From Charina bottae (Eukaryota > Chordata > Lepidosauria > Squamata > Charinaidae): DNA of 64,000 nt. Below are positions 43,080 to 64,000 of this stretch, piece after piece. Position 1 is the first letter of the stretch. Every line of letters begins with the position of its first letter. The notes beneath the pieces are model-generated. The model was not told the origin of the DNA. It saw nothing but the letters and a program-made list of their open reading frames with translations, and made no database searches. The position numbers and the translations under genes are program-made. The stretch lies in NCBI GenBank assembly GCA_023362775.1, contig JALMGJ010000026.1:2759394-2823393 (forward strand), written 5' to 3'.

Positions 43080-43260
43080 GTTCAGACCAGTTTTATTCGC
43101 AAACCTGTGATTGTGATTTCCGACACTCCCTGCCAGCTTTCCACAAGCAAAGTCCATGGGGAAGCCGGCAGGAAGTCGGAAATCACTCCCACTCCCACTG
43201 CTTTTTTGCCTGCCCATGGTCATTCTGTTGATCTGTTTAGGTAAGCAAATATTGACTTAT
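43080..43260. mobile_element. Tigger-like MITE internal remnant
   Basis: Carries GCTTTCCACAAGCAAAGTCC and GGGGAAGCCGGCAGGAAGTC, the internal words of the Tigger-like family at 6433-6755. No ends are seen. Confidence 0.4.
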
Positions 43261-43321
43261 TATTGAAGTTCGTTTGCCACTACAATTATTTTTCTATTTA
43301 TGATATATACTCTTCTTAGAT

Positions 43322-43575
43322 CAGTGCTTTCCAAACTGCCGCCGTTGGCGACACACCAACGGCAGGGGCGTGGGGGCACGCGTGGCGGCAGCAGCCTCAT
43401 GTTTTCCGCTAAAACGCAGAAGCGCTGATGGTGCGCCGCTGCCGTCATTGCTTCCGCCGCCGTACACACCCACACCGCCGCGCACGCCCCCACACCACCA
43501 CCGTGCACGTCCACTCCCGGGTTGTGTCGCAACACACTAAACTGTGTGTCGCGACACACAGTTTGGAAAGCAATG
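43322..43575. mobile_element. GC-rich hAT-like MITE, 254 bp, perfect 8-bp TSD
   Basis: Ends CAGTGCTTTCCAAAC and GTTTGGAAAGCAATG; TCTTAGAT is duplicated at 43314-43321 and 43576-43583. The core is rich in CpG with the TTTTCCGCTAAAACGC word shared with 30003-30203. Confidence 0.9.
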
Positions 43576-43709
43576 TCTTAGATGGGGACAGGACAGGACT
43601 GGACAGGACTGTCCAGCATTGGGGTAAAAAAAATATGGTCAGCCTAAAATTTAATGTTCATTCTGGTCACATCAGACTGCACTGCCTTTCTCTCAAAGGA
43701 TGAGCCAAC

Positions 43710-44097
43710 GGCGCACGGGGTTGTCTAGTCACCTTGAAAGCCCTGCATGGCATGGGACCAGGCTATCTGTGGGACCACCTCTCTGAGGGTATCTGCCCAT
43801 CCCACTGGAGGGGATAGGGTGGGCATGTGCCAGGTCCCTTCCCTTAAACAGTGCCGTCTTGTGGGTCCTCGGAAGTGTGCCTTTTCCGTGGCAGCCCTCC
43901 CCCCGGGATCTGGCAGGCCCCCACCCTTCTGTCCTTCTGGAGAGGCGAGGTCAGGGCGAGAGGAGAATGCGGGCTGCATCAGGGAAGTGTGGGTGCGGCG
44001 CCAGTTTTTTCTGTTTGTAGTTTTATCGCTGTTGGTTTTATTGGTTGTAAGCGGCCAGAGTTGTTTTAAGATGGGCGGCTGTTTTAAATAAATAAAT
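43710..44097 (+). mobile_element. L2-type LINE fragment and 3' tail
   Basis: CTTGAAAGCCCTGCATGGCA, then TGGGACCAGGCTATCTG, matches the ALYGIGPGYL region, and the end has AAATAAATAAATAC. A hAT-like MITE (43322-43575) and other sequence separate it from 42765-42900, suggesting one LINE split by insertions. Confidence 0.7.
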
Positions 44098-44738
44098 ACA
44101 ACTCAGTCTGCTGGTCTGAATGCTCTGTTTGAAGTCCAGATCTGGCGTCAAGATAAAAGAAACCCTCCCTGCCAAAAAATTACAGAGCCAAGCTAGAGGG
44201 TGCCCATCCATAATTTGCAGCCGCTTGTATGGGAGGCCAAATAGCCAATGAACTGCTAAGTAGCCAATGGCCAAGAATCACTTGGCCAAGACTACATGGA
44301 AGCCACCAAGGGTTCCAGAGCACCATTGCTGGTCAGGAAGCTATATGTGAAATAGTGCCGTGCAGCAACCGCTGCATTTGGAACATGAACGTAAGGCACG
44401 TATCTCCTAACACAGAGACAGAGGCAGCTGTGATTACATCTTGAAAAAAGCATAATCCAAGCAGTCAAGAGGTGGGGAAAGAATTTTTGAAGGAAATCAG
44501 CTTCAGGAGTAGGATATGGGTCATTGTTGCCCGAATGAGGCAATTGACTCACTGATGTGGTATAAAGGTAGCATTATAGCTCTCTCCATGTCACCATCTT
44601 CTCTGCCACGTTAAGCTCTATTGCAGCCTCAGATCTGAGATCTGTTGAGCCTCAACCGAGACTACAACTCTCAGGATTCCCAGAAGCATGGGAACTGTAG
44701 TCCCAGCATCTTTGCACCCCTTGCTTCTTATCTTGTAG
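44098..44738. other. Sequence upstream of the first PAQR6 exon seen
   Basis: Intron or upstream flank. A short foldback, CTACAACTCTCAGGATTCCC with GGGAACTGTAGTCCCAGC at 44661-44708, looks like a MITE remnant. No other feature was recognised. Confidence 0.35.
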
Positions 44739-55400
<10,662 letters not shown>

Positions 55401-56187
55401 GCCGCCCGGGGATGCAGCGGTGGTTCTTCTGGATCTGCGAGGACAGCCACCTTCGTACCTCAAGATTGTGTGTGCGTGGAGGGAAAATGTAACCTGGTTT
55501 AGAAGGGAGCCCTCCGTTTTTCCATTCCCCCCCCAACCTGAGCACATCAAGCTTGTGGCTAGGCTCACTGTCTCTCCGCATCAATGACTCTGGTTCAGGG
55601 CAGGCTGCAAGATCGGGCAGCTGCGTTTATCTCTGCAAATGGCAAATACTTGCCCAGCAGAGGGGAACATGGGTGCAAACTCTGCTTGGGGCTTTCTGCA
55701 TTCAGCTGCCAGTGTCCCTCTTTCCTTTAGTTCTGCCCCAGTTGGCTGTCCACAGGGTACGGTGAAAAGAGTCAAGATGGCAGCCGTAACGGGGAATGCA
55801 GGGGAAGCTCGGCGAAGCTCAAGTGGAGCAACGTATAGCTTAACTTCCTGTTTGAAGCCAGACCTTCAGTTTAGAAAGCCTCATTTTTTGGTGTGAGGAA
55901 GAGGAGGGGCCCTAAATAAGTCTAAAACATTGGACGTGCATAAGGGAAGTTGTCTTGGAAGGTTTCTCAAGAGCCAAAGAGAGGGTAGTAAACAGTAGCT
56001 GGAAGTTGCCACCCCAGATGGGCCAAGGACGTAGCAAAAATGGTTGGATGGTTGAGGCAGGTTGTAGTGTGATCTGGAAGGAAAAGGAATCTCCAAGTTG
56101 GTCCTTCCTTTGATCTTTGGATAAAGAAGCCACCCTTGTCTAGAGGGGATGGTGGGGTGGAAGTTCGAAGGTGTTCATGCAGGGATT
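55401..56187 (+). other. PAQR6: Probable PAQR6 3' UTR and downstream sequence
   Basis: Follows the PAQR6 stop without an obvious repeat. No AATAAA or ATTAAA was seen here, so the transcript end is unknown; it may run into the repeat array after 56188. A remnant of the GTCAAGATGGCAGCC repeat word (antisense) occurs near 55770. Confidence 0.4.
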
Positions 56188-57713
56188 GCGGGCTAGAAAA
56201 CAGGAAACTGAGAGTTCTAGTCCCGCCTTAGGCACGAAAGCCGGCTGGGTGACCTTGGGCCAGTCCCTCTCTCTCAGCCCTAGGAAGGAGCCAATGGCAA
56301 ACCAGGAGATGTAGAGTTCTAGTCCTGCCTTAGGCACGAAAGCCGGCTGGGTGACCTTGGGCCAGTCCCCTTCTCTCAGCCCTAGGAAAGAGCTGATGGC
56401 AAACCAGGAGACGGAGAGTTCTAGTCCCGCCTTAGGCACGAAAGCCGGCTGGGTGACCTTGGGCCAGTCCCCTTCTCTCAGCCCTAGGAAAGAGCCAATG
56501 GGAAACCAGGAGACGGAGAGTTCTAGTCCCGCCTTAGGCACGAAAGCCGGCTGGGTGACCTTGGCCCTTAGTCCCTAGGAAGGAGCCAATGGCAAACCAG
56601 GAGATGGAGAGTTCTAGTCCCGCCTTAGGCACGAAAGCCGGCTGGGTGACCTTGGGCCAGTCCCTCTCTCTCAGCCCTAGGAAGGAGCCAATGGCAAACC
56701 AGGAGATGTAGAGTTCTAGTCCCGCCTTAGGCACGAAAGCCGGCTGGGTGACCTTGGGCCAGTCCCCTTCTCTCAGCCCTAGGAAAGAGCTGATGGCAAA
56801 CCAGGAGACGGAGAGTTCTAGTCCCGCCTTAGGCACGAAAGCCGGCTGGGTGACCTTGGGCCAGTCCCCTTCTCTCAGCCCTAGGAAAGAGCCAATGGGA
56901 AACCAGGAGACGGAGAGTTCTAGTCCCGCCTTAGGCACGAAAGCCGGCTGGGTGACCTTGGCCCTTAGTCCCTAGGAAGGAGCCAATGGCAAACCAGGAG
57001 ATGGAGAGTTCTAGTCCCGCCTTAGGCACGAAAGCCGGCTGGGTGACCTTGGGCCAGTCCCTCTCTCTCAGCCCTAGGAAGGAGCCAATGGCAAACCAGG
57101 AGATGGAGAGTTCTAGTCCCGCCTTAGGCACGAAAGCTGGCTGGGTGACCTTGGGCCAGTCCCTGTCTCTCAGCCCTAGGAAAGAGCCAATGGGAAACCA
57201 GGAGACGGAGAGTTCTAGTCCCGCCTTAGGCACGAAAGCCGGCTGGGTGACGTTGGGCCAGTCCCCCTCTCTCAGCCCTAGGAAGGAGCCAATGGCAAAC
57301 CAGGAGACTGAGAGTTCTAGTCCCGCCTTAGGCACGAAAGCTGGCTGGGTGACCTTGGGCCAGTCCCTGTCTCTCAGCCCTAGGAAGGAGCCAATGGCAA
57401 ACCAGGAGACGGAGAGTTCTAGTCCCGCCTTAGGCATGAAAGCCGGCTGGGTGACCTTGGCCAGTCCCTCTCTCTCAGCCCTAGGAAGGAGCCAATGGCA
57501 AACCAGGAGACTGAGAGTTCTAGTCCCGCCTCAGGCACGAAAACTGGCTGGGTGACCTTGGGCCAGTCACACACTCTCAGCCCAACTCACCCCACAAGGT
57601 TGTTGTTGTGGGGAAAATAAGAGGAGGAAGGAGTATTAGGTCTGTTCGCCGCCTTGAGTTATTTATAAAAATAATAAAGGCGGGCTAGAAAATAAATAAA
57701 ATAAATAAATAAA
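56188..57713 (+). repeat. 14-unit tandem array derived from a tRNA-type SINE, with higher-order structure
   Basis: Same family as 30204-30620, but the block AGAGTTCTAGTCCCGCCTTA ... CAATGGCAAACCAGGAG occurs 14 times. Starts: 56211, 56313, 56415, 56517, 56608, 56710, 56812, 56914, 57005, 57107, 57209, 57311, 57413, 57514. Spacing is 102 except for two 91-bp units, which mark two nearly identical 397-bp groups (56211-56607 and 56608-57004). The normal SINE 3' end follows (GGTTGTTGTTGTGGGGAAAA, A/T-rich tail). Long frames on both strands are periodic artefacts. Confidence 0.93.
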
Positions 57714-59178
57714 AAGGAACTCCCGCCCCAAAGTGGAGTTTCTGATTCCACTGCTTTGCTCCTGGAGCTGAACCAGCATCTGCAGGAGGAACCAGAGAGA
57801 TGCGATGGATTTTCTATTGTTTTAAGTCAGTCTTCTCAGATGCCCTCTAAGTGTTGCAATGCAAGATTTGAATCATTTAGAGCCTTTGCGTGATTCTCTC
57901 CTCCTGCCCAGAATCTTTCATTTTGCAACTTGGCTAATACGTGCATCTTCATATTCTAAGAAACAGAAAGTGTATTCATAGGAGAAGGGCTCAAATTGAT
58001 TCAATAGTGGTTTAATATGCACCTTACAACAAGATGATCAAAGTGACCATCAGCCCTGAAAACAGAATGAAAATAAGAGAAAGCAGAAGAATGATAATTT
58101 TAATAAGAATCAGAGCATCGATAGCTATAACTGTGATAAAAAGCAGTTCACAAGACCTAGTTAAAGATGGGTTTTAGACACCCTAGAGAGGGCTAAGGTG
58201 GTTTGGGCTCATGCTTTTTAGTGGGAAAGAGCCACTTCTGGATTTCCCACATCAAACACTGAAAGTGGCTGTTCACATAAAAAATGGGAAGAGCTTCGAT
58301 TGCACTGTCGTGACCACCATCTTGACATTTTGACCACACCTTGTGGACAGCCCTGTCCAAGGGGGAAGGAAAAGTGCTGTGCTGCGTCTGGTCAGCCCTG
58401 GAGCTCCGTTTCGACCACCTGAAAGGGAAGATCTCTCGCTCACTTGCTTATTTTGGTACGTTGGAATTACCTAACGTTGAATTTTGAAAAAAACAGAACA
58501 TCCTGTGTCCGCCAAAACATTGAATGTTTTGAATGCTGGACCTTCTTGGAAGTAGCCACGGGAACCAAAAAAAACCTCCCAAACCAGTAGGATCTGTTTG
58601 TGCCTTAATATTACCCTTCTTTATAATGGGTTTAATAGTTTTTTAAAGTAGAGACAAGAGCAGCTACTGTGCTTAAATGTTCTTTCTGAAAGATTTTTCT
58701 ACCCCTCCACTCATCTCTCCACCCTTTTAACCATGTGCATTTATCACACTCCTCACTACTACACCACCACCAACTTTAATAGGCTTTTGCACAAAGCTTC
58801 TCTTAATAATTTTGCTGCTTTTTAAAAAAAGTTTGTGCATTGTACCATTTCTATCCATTAACTTTATAGCACAGTTTCATGTAGCATGGGTTCATGTATA
58901 TAATTGTCTTCTAATTTATTTTGCAACAAAAAAAAATTTTTTTTGGGGGGGGGGGCTTTTTCAAAAACTTTCAGATGGCCTGGGTTTGAGACACATATTA
59001 TAGCCAGAATTCTAGAGATAGTGCAGATTTGCATTGTGGCAAAACTATGATGGGAAAACGTTGCTGGGTGGATTTCTACCCATGTGCAGGAATCAAAGGC
59101 ACAGGAGCCTTTCCTGGAAAAGGGAATTTTGACAATTTTATCAGGGGTGGTGATAGTGATGGTGGTAATGTTCTAAGC
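57714..59178. other. Intergenic, no gene recognised
   Basis: AT-rich, with one copy of the CCATCTTGACATTTTGACCA word near 58318. No exon was recognised on either strand. Confidence 0.4.
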
Positions 59179-59705
59179 CAGAGCTTTCCAAACTTTTCAT
59201 GTTGGTGACACACTTTTTAGACATGCATCATTTTGCGACACTCTCTTACAGCAGGGCACAAAGCAGGAATCACAGCAGGTTTGGAGGCAGCCAGGCACAA
59301 GGCAGGCACTAGGACCTGTGCGGAATCAAAGCAGGTTTGGAGGCAGCCAGGCACAAGGCAGGCACTGGGACCTGCGCGGAATCCTGGCAGGTTTGGAGGC
59401 AGCCAGGCACAAGGCAGGCACTAGGACCTGCGCGGAATCCTGGCAGGTTTGGAGGCAGCCAGGCACAAGGCAGGCACTGGGACCTGCGTGGAATCACAGC
59501 AGCTTTGGAGGCAGCCAGGCACAAGGCAGGCACTAGGACCTGTGCGGAATCACAGCAGGTTTGGAGGCAGCCAGGCACAAGGCAGGCACTAGGACCTGTG
59601 CGGAATCACAGCAGGTTTGGAGGCAGCCAGGCACAAGGCAGGCACTAGGACCTGCGCGGAATCCTGGCAGGTTTGGAGGCAGCCAGGCACAAGGCAGGCA
59701 CTAGG
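59179..59705. mobile_element. hAT-like MITE with internal minisatellite, right end missing
   Basis: The left end CAGAGCTTTCCAAAC is followed by GTTGGTGACACACTTTTTAG, as in 36547-36780, then a tandem array. No right terminal repeat follows the array; unrelated sequence starts after 59705. Confidence 0.75.
59281..59705. repeat. Minisatellite, 8 units of about 56 bp (reverse orientation of the 31.4-kb array)
   Basis: The unit GCACAAGGCAGGCACTAGGA, then CCTGCGCGGAAT and GGTTTGGAGGCAGCCAG, is the reverse complement of the unit at 31365-31866. Units alternate between ATCCTGGCAG and ATCACAGCAG joints. It gives long spurious open frames on both strands. Confidence 0.92.
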
Positions 59706-62700
59706 TTGAGCAGCACAGCTATAGCCCTTTCCCATTGGCCAGGAAGGCAGCAGTAGGTGTGGCTTGGCCAATGCAGCCAATCAGGGTTGGAAAGGAGTGT
59801 GCAGTGCTGCCAGGCCTTGGCAGTGAGTTCTATAATGGGGAGGCTTGCTTTTTCAGGTGCTCTTTCTCTCCAGCTCTGTTTCTTGGAGGACTAGATAGAC
59901 AACATAGGTGAAGCACTGGGGTTGCTGTTCCCATCACAAAGTTTGATTACCCCTGTATATTTGGATCTGTTCTGAGGCCTTGTAGATTTTGTTAATTGAT
60001 CCCTTTGGGAGTTCTCACAATACATTAACTCTTTAATTAGCTCACTGTTAATTAGTGTTGTGGGACAGCCCCAATATACTGTACTTTAAAGAGTTGTATC
60101 TGTTTCTCTTTGTTTGATCAGACAGTGCTTGCTGCTCAAAATAAATAAAATTAGTCAAGTCACAAGAAACAAGAAATGCCAAAAGTACATGAATGAAACC
60201 ACACTGACAAGCTGCACAATGTTTATTGTCTTAACAAAATAAAGCTGTATTTGTTTATTTTTTTAAAAAAAGTATAATACCGGCATTTGAGATGAAACAG
60301 ACTTACTTCAAAACTGGAAAGAAAGAAAAAATAAAATTTGAAATCAACATTGTTCATTTTTCTCTCTGCTTTTTTGTTTGTTCCATAATGAACTCTAATG
60401 AGTTTAGAATATAGTTCTTGGAGTTTGAACCGTGCCGTGGTGGTTCAGTTTGACCCATGACTTTGCCACCTGCTTTTTTCTCCGCATCTCAAAAGGTCTC
60501 CGATAGCAGCTGATGTTGGATAAATGCTGGCTTATAGGGAGGAGGCTAGAGAAGAGTAAACAGACAGAGTGGAGCTTTTCAAAGCTAAAAATCTTTACTA
60601 TAGATAAAGCAGAGTTGTATATACAGGTACAGCATTGCAAAAGTAAAACACATAATATACACATAATCCACATGTGTTGCTTCCACTGCACAGACATGAA
60701 GGAGCACATACCTAGGAGAACAACTCTCTCAGAACCAGGCATAGCTACACACTTCTCAGTCCTCAGGAGCAGAACACATGGAGATGGCTAAAAGACGGGC
60801 AGAAGTCAAGAAGCAAAGGACACCATTTTGCATGGGTAGAAATACACTTTTTTACCAACTTCTGATTGGCTGAAACTTAGGTGTGAAAAACACCAAGCAC
60901 AAAGCATAGAACATAGCACATACTATAACCTGTCAATGGGTGGCAGTGTTGCATCTAAGCAAGCATGTGATCTCCCCCTTCCCGTTCTCCCAGAGCAGGC
61001 TCTTCCCACAAAGCATTGGGGCAAACTGTTCCCATGCGAACATTTTGGGACTAGACATAATGCATCACATGGTACCTTTACTGGCCACCTGCACTTTCAT
61101 ATCTATGGGCACAGCCATTCAAAGCTATGAGAAAGCTTTGTTTTTGTACAGAAAGCGATTTGCAATTTCACACGAGAAATCTGACAGCTGACACACAACC
61201 ATTGCTTTTAGTCTGCTTTTGGTTACAGGTCATGAGGTAAAAGAAAAGTGGCCAGAGAGGGAAGAGGGGAAGACATCCAATCTCTGGCCATTTTTATATC
61301 ATGACCCCCTGAAAACCTCTTGGGAAAGTGACTGAGAACAGATGGGGCTTCCCCCAAGGAGGAAGAAGGGACATTTGGTCCTCCATCTTGCTCCCTCTGT
61401 TGCTATTCAGGGGAAAGAGTAGCTCCGGCCCATTTCCGAGTTCTGCGTGTCAGTCTTCAGCAGAGATCCAGACGATTGATGGGCAGAGAAATGTGGCAGG
61501 AGGTTCCTCAGTTCCTGTAAGGAAGGGGAGCTGCTCCCCACATTTCTCCAAGGGAGGGCTCTCTTCCCAGGGACGGAAAATGCTCCTTGGAGGAGTTTTC
61601 TTCTCTCTCCTTGAGGTTGAAGGGAAGGCTGAGATGCCCGGGCAGCTGCAGGTGCTGGGCAGAGACGGGGCCATGGGGCCAGGACAGTCACCCCTGTCCC
61701 TGCGTCACCCTCAAATAAGCGTGAGAACGCCACACTCCACCCAGGAAGATTTCACTGACGCTTTATTCTCCTTTGGGAGAAATTTCAACAGACCGCTCTC
61801 TTTTATCCCGTTGAGAGAACTGGTAGGGGAAAAAAGCGGGACAGTTTCTCTTCCTGGCACTAGGAAAACAAAGGCCTTTCTTGAAAAGGCAACCGACACT
61901 GTAAAGGCCGCAACACAAAGGCTTTCATTCTCCTCCCTAACCAAAGCAGGCTGAGTCGTTCTTTTGTTGCAAAATGGATTCTGCAAAGTCATAGGACAGG
62001 CGAGGGCACCACGCTTTTTCCAGCCAGCCCTGCAGGCCCTGGGAGTCCCACAGGCCCAACAGAGTCCTCCTTTCTTGCTAAGAGGGTGGGGGAGGCTGTT
62101 TTCCATTAGTTTCCCATCACGGACCCTTCGGCGTTCTCAGATTTGAGCTCGGTTTGTTAGATGCTCAGAGATTCTCCACCGTGATGAACCTGGGTCTTGA
62201 CCCCGCAGTGAGCGTTGGATGATGGACATCTTCTGCATCAGGGAAGGAAAGTTCAGTTTCCAAGAAGGAATCTGCAAAGGAGGACATCCTATTGCACCAA
62301 AGCCTTCCTCTCCGTAGTGAGGGGCTCAAGGCAGAGCTGGAACCTCAGGGCATCCCACTGACCGTGATCATGGTGGCCTAATTAAACCTCTTCTCTTTCG
62401 TTCAGATGACTTGAGACCGAAGAAAAGTGGCTAAAGAGAAGGCATCAAATCCATCTGCACATTCCTTCCTTCTCTTTTTCTTCCCCCCCTCCCTCCCTCC
62501 CTTCCTTCCCATGCACTTTATTTCTTGCCTCCTCCTCCTCTTCTCGTGCCCCAACCGTGGCACGGACATATTCTCACCACCACTTTTGTTCACCGGGTCC
62601 TCATTCGATTGCCTTCCTTCCCTGCCCATCCCATTCCTGAGGCAGTTCACCTATGTGGCCAAGTAGGGCTTTCCCCTTGAGGCAGGCAAGAGGGAGAGCC

Positions 62701-64000
62701 AGATCGCTGCAGAGCGTTGGTGCAATTCTCCCTGCAACTCTCAACTGTCGTTCGGACTGCTTTTGAATAGGCGTGTAGTGCTGCCCCGGAATAGCCCTGC
62801 GGTGGAATAGCATTCAACCCACGCCCAAAGCAGCTTGTTTCGTTGTGCAAAATCAGAGCCAGTTCTGACGGATGGAGAAACGTGCCAGCCTAGATGCTCT
62901 CCAAAATACCTGCTCCCCAGCCCTACCCCACATTAAGGAGAGTGATAGTGTCAGCCTTGCAAGGTGGTCCAGACAGGAAGCACACCAGAAGTACTAGCTC
63001 TACTTTGTTGTAAGGTGCCACTAACAGAGTCTTGTAAGTCTGAAAGGACATCTCTCCCCCCCCACCTTAACAGTCCAAGAAACTAGGGAGGGTCCCTTCC
63101 GAGATGTTTGCCTCGTCCCCGTTCCTTCTGCGGACTCAGCTGCTGCTTGTCTGACTGTTGCCTAGTCTGCGGCTCTTCCTCCAGTCTCCCAAGGTCATTC
63201 CCACGGACCATTACAGATAGGTTCCTGTTGGTGGGAGACTTTTGGTGAGAGAAAAGGGAAACAAAGTTAGGGGCATCCACCAATCCCTTCCTTAACGAAC
63301 CTGTATGGCCTAAAAAGGCAGCATCATTTGCCGGCATCGTGCCTGTGGCAGGATAGGGCTCTCCGGCGGGGGCAGCAAATTCTACGCTGGTCTAGTTTTC
63401 TGCCAGGTCAAGGAGTGGTGGAGAACATTTTAACTTGGTCCAGAAGAAGACTTCTGATTTTTTTTTCTCCTTCCCTTTTATTTTCATTTTTCATTTCATT
63501 AAATTTAGAGACTGCTTAACTTGAAACCACCTCGGGCACCTTTTTAAAATGTAAAGAATTTTACTTTTTAAAGAAATGCAAAGAAACAAAAGAAAAGGTT
63601 GTACACGTCCAGAGAAGAGCACAACGCAGCAAAGAAAAACCAACGGGGGCTCAAGAACCAGCTGCCCCCAAGCCTGGGAGAACCGCCAGGTGTTCAAGGA
63701 CTTTTGGGACGTCATGGGGGGGGAGCCACATGGATCTTTGTGGGGGGGGGCTGTTGCAGAGGGCAGGCACCTCCTTTTCCTTCCCCACCTCTTCTTCTGG
63801 AGACACAGAAGCCACAGGAGGAAGCAGGTGAAGGAACCGTCAGAAATAGCAGCAAGCATAGGCATGTGCGAGAAACAATTTCATTTTTCTTGCACAAAGC
63901 ACGGTTATGGCAGTTAGTTGCCTCTGGGGTCTTGGAAGATCATTTTGCATTCATTTCCAGATTTTTCCACTCAGGTTTGTTCTTCTCCCTGTCAAAATCC
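59706..64000. other. Intergenic or 3' UTR of a further gene; no gene recognised
   Basis: 4.3 kb. 60420-60960 may be an old LTR-like or unassigned repeat; 61200-63990 is mostly free of the repeat families seen elsewhere and could be an untranslated region. On the minus strand no osteocalcin (BGLAP) Gla-domain peptide was found, although BGLAP lies next to PAQR6 in human. The 208-codon plus-strand frame at 61328-61954 has no recognisable features. Confidence 0.4.

Noticed and set aside
56931..57437. Long periodic ORFs on both strands in the SINE array
   Set aside because: The 102-bp period is a multiple of three, so a tandem repeat gives periodic open frames without selection for coding.
56188..57713. 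CRISPR-like regular repeat
   Set aside because: Adjacent units have no unique spacers, and the DNA is vertebrate; it is a SINE-derived tandem repeat.
59309..59648. Periodic ORFs in the 59-kb minisatellite (and at 31554-31763)
   Set aside because: Same reason: tandem units without stops and no protein-like composition.
60420..60960. Possible solo LTR
   Set aside because: The composition and a TTTACTATAG-like segment suggested it, but no TG...CA ends with a target duplication were seen.
61328..61954. 208-codon plus-strand ORF
   Set aside because: No recognised domain, no splice context, ordinary composition. It could be chance; a search against reptile proteins would decide.

Overview
This is vertebrate genomic DNA, most likely from a squamate reptile (lizard or snake). 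It has exon-intron genes with GT-AG splice sites. It also has the repeats expected of squamates: RTE/BovB LINEs, Sauria-type tRNA SINEs that share the BovB 3' tail, CR1/L2-type LINE ends, hAT-like and Tigger-like MITEs, and tRNA- and 5S rRNA-derived SINEs. The species cannot be fixed from the sequence alone.

Two genes are read, both on the + strand. SMG5, a nonsense-mediated mRNA decay factor, occupies 1-28870. The window opens in the last 13 bases of one exon, 17 more coding exons follow, the stop codon is at 26774-26776, and a 2.1-kb 3' UTR has a polyA signal at 28849-28854. The visible exons join in one open frame of 876 codons and give the C-terminal part of SMG5 through the PIN domain. 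PAQR6 (membrane progestin receptor delta type) follows. Six coding exons between 44739 and 55400 encode 324 residues of a seven-pass membrane protein; only a short first coding exon was not located. Human SMG5 and PAQR6 are also neighbours with the same relative orientation, so this is conserved synteny. The two proteins are not known to work together.

Layout: 1-28870 SMG5, with a full-length BovB (20014-23216, antisense) in the intron between 18836 and 23761. 28871-44738 is a repeat-rich interval holding GC-rich MITEs, a 9-unit minisatellite, a decayed L1-like element, LINE 3' ends and simple repeats. 44739-55400 is PAQR6. 55401-64000 is PAQR6 3' UTR or intergenic DNA, with a 14-unit tandem array made from a SINE (56188-57713) and a second MITE-derived minisatellite (59281-59705). 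The last 4 kb are mostly low-repeat sequence without a recognisable gene.

The most notable material is mobile: an apparently intact 1029-codon BovB ORF with target-site duplications; a family of about eleven MITE-like elements with shared ends, 8-bp target duplications and very different CpG-rich cores; two minisatellites grown from the inside of that family; a SINE expanded into a higher-order tandem array; and a set of 5S rRNA-derived SINEs.
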